This document shows, in pieces, positions 61,416 through 64,000 of a stretch of DNA of 64,000 nt (positions within the stretch are counted from its first letter, which is position 1; each line of letters opens with the position of its first letter). Both the position numbers and the translations under genes were made by a program. The stretch is taken from positions 40,104-104,103 of the forward strand of contig NZ_LDOT01000015.1 in assembly GCF_001029445.1 (NCBI RefSeq), given 5' to 3'. The notes under the pieces were generated by a model. That model saw nothing but the letters and a program-made list of their open reading frames with translations. It was not told the DNA's origin and did not search any database. The stretch comes from Photobacterium aquae. GTDB taxonomy: Bacteria > Pseudomonadota > Gammaproteobacteria > Enterobacterales > Vibrionaceae.

Positions 61416-62903
61416 TTATTTGCTAGATGCAATCGGCTCTGCGTTATCTTCCGGATGCCATGCGCCGTCAAGTTCGTCAAGTTCTGGGAACTTAGAGCGG
61501 TCAAACTCAGGCATCTTGCCTTGTTTCAGCTGTAGTTCGTAGTCTTTGATGACTTTGATTGCCAGTTTTGAAAGCAAAACTAGTGCGACGATGTTGATCA
61601 AGGCCATCATGCCCATTGATGCATCGGCGAGGTTCCAAACCACAGGCAAAGAAGCTACAGAGCCGAACATAACCATTGCCAGTACGCACAGGCGGAATGC
61701 AAGTAGGCCTTTCTTTGTGTTGCCGTTTAGGAACATCACGTTTGTTTCCGCGTAGCTATAGTTAGCAATAATTGATGAGAAACAAAACAATAGAATAGCC
61801 GCTGCCATGAAGTATGTTGTCCAGCTACCCAGTTCGTTGGTCAAGGCTTGCTGTAGCAGGCTGATACCGGTTGCAGCATCAGGCTGGTCCATTACGCCAC
61901 TCAACATGATCATGGCCGCAGATGCTGTACAAATCACGATGGTATCAACGAATACACCTAGCATTTGAACGAAGCCCTGAGAGGCAGGGTGGTTCGGGTT
62001 TGGTGTCGCACTGGCGGCTACGTTGGCTGCTGAGCCCATACCCGCTTCGTTCGAGAACAGACCACGGGCAATACCGCTCTGCATGGCTTGCGCAATGGTG
62101 TAGGCCACACCACCGGCTGCCGCTTCCTGCCAGCCAAACGCACTCTTCACGATCAGAGACAGTACAGCTGGAAGTTCTGTGATGTTCATAATCACAATCA
62201 CAATTGCAATGGCCAGGTAGCCGATTGCCATGACAGGTACGATGCGGGATGATGCCTGAGCAATTTTCTGTAGGCCGCCCATGATAAAGAAGCCAGAGAA
62301 AGCAACGATGACCACACCCATGATAGTTTCATCGAAACCAAAAGAGTGGCTCAGTGCATCGGTAATGGTATTTGCCTGTACGGCGTTGAAAACCAAACCG
62401 AAGGCAATGATCAAGAAGACAGAGAACAAAGACCCCATCCAGCGCTGGCCAAGACCTTTTTCCATGTAGTAGGCAGGGCCGCCACGGTATTGACCGTCGA
62501 CATCTTTGGTTTTGTAGATTTGGGCCAATGTGGATTCAATAAACGCCGTTGACATACCGAACAGGGCAATCAGCCACATCCAGAATATGGCGCCAGGGCC
62601 ACCTACCGTTAGTGCAACAGCAACACCGGCCATGTTACCCGTACCCACGCGAGCTGCCATAGAGGTACAGAATACCTGATAGGAACTCAGGCCATTGTCG
62701 ACATCACGACCACTTTTTAGCACTTCGACAGCATGTTTGAATTGGCGAATTTGAATGAAGCCGAGACGAAAAGTGAAGTAGATACCTACTGCAACCAGTA
62801 AGTAAACAAGTAGCTGGCCCCATAGTACTCCGTTAATGGCTCCAATGACGGAATTTAGCCCATCATTTAGTGTGGTCAGCCAAGATTCATTCGTAACACT
62901 CAT
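61416..62903 (-). CDS. Second sodium:alanine/glycine symporter (AGCS family)
   Basis: 495 residues with AGCS signatures: FRLGFIQIRQFKHAVEVLKSG, TSMAARVGTGNMAGVAVALTVGGPGAIFWMW, AMQSGIARGLFSNEAGMGSAANVAA. The C-terminal tail (FDRSKFPELDELDGAWHPEDN) is long and acidic. Unlike the first AGCS gene in this window (31.4-32.7 kb), it has no glycine riboswitch. It probably imports alanine or glycine with Na+. A CRP-like site lies about 220 bp upstream. Confidence 0.9.
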   Translation of the reverse strand: MSVTNESWLTTLNDGLNSVIGAINGVLWGQLLVYLLVAVGIYFTFRLGFIQIRQFKHAVEVLKSGRDVDNGLSSYQVFCTSMAARVGTGNMAGVAVALTVGGPGAIFWMWLIALFGMSTAFIESTLAQIYKTKDVDGQYRGGPAYYMEKGLGQRWMGSLFSVFLIIAFGLVFNAVQANTITDALSHSFGFDETIMGVVIVAFSGFFIMGGLQKIAQASSRIVPVMAIGYLAIAIVIVIMNITELPAVLSLIVKSAFGWQEAAAGGVAYTIAQAMQSGIARGLFSNEAGMGSAANVAASATPNPNHPASQGFVQMLGVFVDTIVICTASAAMIMLSGVMDQPDAATGISLLQQALTNELGSWTTYFMAAAILLFCFSSIIANYSYAETNVMFLNGNTKKGLLAFRLCVLAMVMFGSVASLPVVWNLADASMGMMALINIVALVLLSKLAIKVIKDYELQLKQGKMPEFDRSKFPELDELDGAWHPEDNAEPIASSK

Positions 62904-63559
62904 ACTTTATATCCTGTAAATGGTGTCCTACTAATCATTTGCTAATAGAACAAACGGGAACGTCCTTATACGACAGTTCATGAATATGATTCTGAAATAA
63001 TTATTGTTTTGTCTTGCCAAACGGCATGATTGCGCAACCAAGAAAGGTTACAAATATGAAACAATGAATCAGATATTTCATCTGTAGACGGGAAGGTAAG
63101 TTAGCACGAAATTTGCCACAGTCAGCGTGATCTAAGTCACACTGTGTGAAAGGAAAACATGCAAATTAGCGTTGCAGTATTTCATGTTGTAAAATAAATA
63201 ATTTTAAATCAGTGTCTTATATTTAATTGAAGTGTTGTCAGCTAGGTCGGTAATGAGCGCTGTTCAATTGAAATTAATTTCGAATTTAACGTTGATTTAA
63301 CGAGTTTGCGCGCGTTTTTTAACTGAAAGGGTGGGTGTGAAATTAATTTATTCTTAACATGTGAGATAGAGTGACTCTCGACTTAATTGAAAATGTTATG
63401 AATAAATATTCCAAGGGTTAAATGTAAACGTATTTTTAACAATATTTTCTTAAATTGCGGGACGCGCAATCGATAAAATGGGGTTTCTATTTTTATAATG
63501 TGAGAATGTTGGTGCCGGTAAAAGAGAATGAATTAACCGGCACTGCAGATGTGGGTTGA
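62904..63559. other. 656-bp intergenic region upstream of the AGCS gene
   Basis: This holds the CRP-like site described separately and AT-rich sequence. No gene, RNA or repeat was recognised otherwise. Confidence 0.4.
63126..63141. promoter_or_regulatory. CRP-like site upstream of the AGCS symporter
   Basis: CGTGA-TCTAAG-TCACA differs by one base from the CRP consensus TGTGA-N6-TCACA. It lies 223 bp before the symporter ATG, a normal distance if the transcript has a leader. Confidence 0.5.
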
Positions 63560-63745
63560 TCAATGGATAGGGATTAGTGCTGAAAATTGCCAAGGTTCTT
63601 GTTTCGGTTTCTCAGGCAGTGTGTTGATGCGAGTATCGAAATTAGGGCGGAATTGATGGCCGCAGACACAAATATATTGCTCATCCTCACTTACCATAAA
63701 CTCTTCTGATTGGCCGCATTTTGTACACATCGGTAATCGTAGCAT
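63560..63745 (-). CDS. Small zinc-ribbon protein
   Basis: 61 residues: MCTKCGQSEEFMVSEDEQYICVCGHQF with CxxC and CxC pairs, the ligand set of a zinc ribbon, followed by a proline-rich tail. GGAGACA precedes the ATG. The role is unknown; similar ribbons occur in small nucleic-acid-binding proteins. Confidence 0.65.
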   Translation of the reverse strand: MLRLPMCTKCGQSEEFMVSEDEQYICVCGHQFRPNFDTRINTLPEKPKQEPWQFSALIPIH

Positions 63746-64000
63746 AGTGTCTCCAAAGAATTATTATTATTACCGTACAAGATTTTGTTTGAATGTAATC
63801 ATATACATAATTTTGCAACAGTATAAATAGGTTGAGAAATTTCTGGGATTCATTGCAAAGATATACAATTAAAGTTTATTTTTATCTTGATTTTGAATCC
63901 TGTAATGCAATATGGCGCATTTATATATGCAATAAAGTGCTTCAATAGGATAACTATGGCAGAATTCGCCTGACGTATAGCTGAATAATGGCTATAAAAA
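63746..64000. other. Terminal intergenic sequence
   Basis: AT-rich, no complete gene. An ATG at 63956 after AGGATAACT is followed by a stop after five codons; too short to assign. Confidence 0.35.

Noticed and set aside
63956..63973. Start of a gene at the right edge
   Set aside because: The frame stops after five codons.

Overview
The window reads as a contiguous piece of a Vibrionaceae-like gammaproteobacterial chromosome, possibly Photobacterium or a close relative. That placement is an inference from gene content: a StcE/TagA-type M66 protease, YddG, YegD, a PAAR protein, a glycine riboswitch ahead of an alanine/glycine:sodium symporter, DcuC, PepT and a split B12-dependent ribonucleotide reductase. 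No rRNA, tRNA, insertion sequence or CRISPR array was recognised. Genes are densely packed on both strands and separated mostly by clear stem-loop terminators.

Layout. 1-5 kb: the 3' end of a secreted mucin-type metalloprotease, a lipid/diacylglycerol-kinase-like gene overlapping an ECF sigma factor, and an ArsP-like permease with its small thioredoxin partner. 5-9 kb: three tandem paralogues of an unrecognised exported protein with four conserved cysteines, interrupted on the other strand by the aromatic amino acid exporter gene yddG. 9-14 kb: a HAD phosphatase and a three-gene operon (diaminobutyrate-type transaminase, metal-ligand-free M24 hydrolase of the ectoine hydrolase type, succinate-semialdehyde-dehydrogenase-like enzyme). 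It looks like an ectoine catabolic cassette lacking its deacetylase. 14-21 kb: envelope-associated proteins, namely a Sel1/RCC1-like exported protein, MsrA, a leucine-rich-repeat lipoprotein with a DUF3859-like end, and an M23 endopeptidase that overlaps a bactofilin gene.

21-37 kb: small lipoproteins, PpiB, the split class II ribonucleotide reductase (nrdJ), a DsbA-like lipoprotein, yegD, a Tat-exported HiPIP, a tandem glycine riboswitch with its symporter, an AraC regulator with a degenerate receiver domain, a CsaA-like tRNA-binding protein, a CHAP amidase and a membrane-bound DnaJ-domain protein. 37-43 kb: an RND efflux pump (adaptor plus permease) divergent from a TetR regulator, with a perfect 19-bp operator between them. 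43-50 kb: a mixed accessory stretch with a PheC-like binding protein, YqaB-like phosphatase, a WYL-domain regulator next to a decayed gene, GNAT-type enzymes and a frameshifted PAAR gene, then a FolD-type enzyme.

50-64 kb: a MarR regulator with two repeated operators facing a DUF3861 gene, an S1/P1 nuclease, PepE, an exported glutathione peroxidase, a NadN/UshA-type 5'-nucleotidase lipoprotein, an RpiR regulator - DcuC - PepT cluster suggesting peptide/dicarboxylate scavenging, a second AGCS symporter with a CRP-like site upstream, and a small zinc-ribbon protein. The best candidates for undescribed biology are the four-cysteine paralogue cluster, the incomplete ectoine-type operon, the degenerate receiver-AraC regulator and the membrane DnaJ protein.
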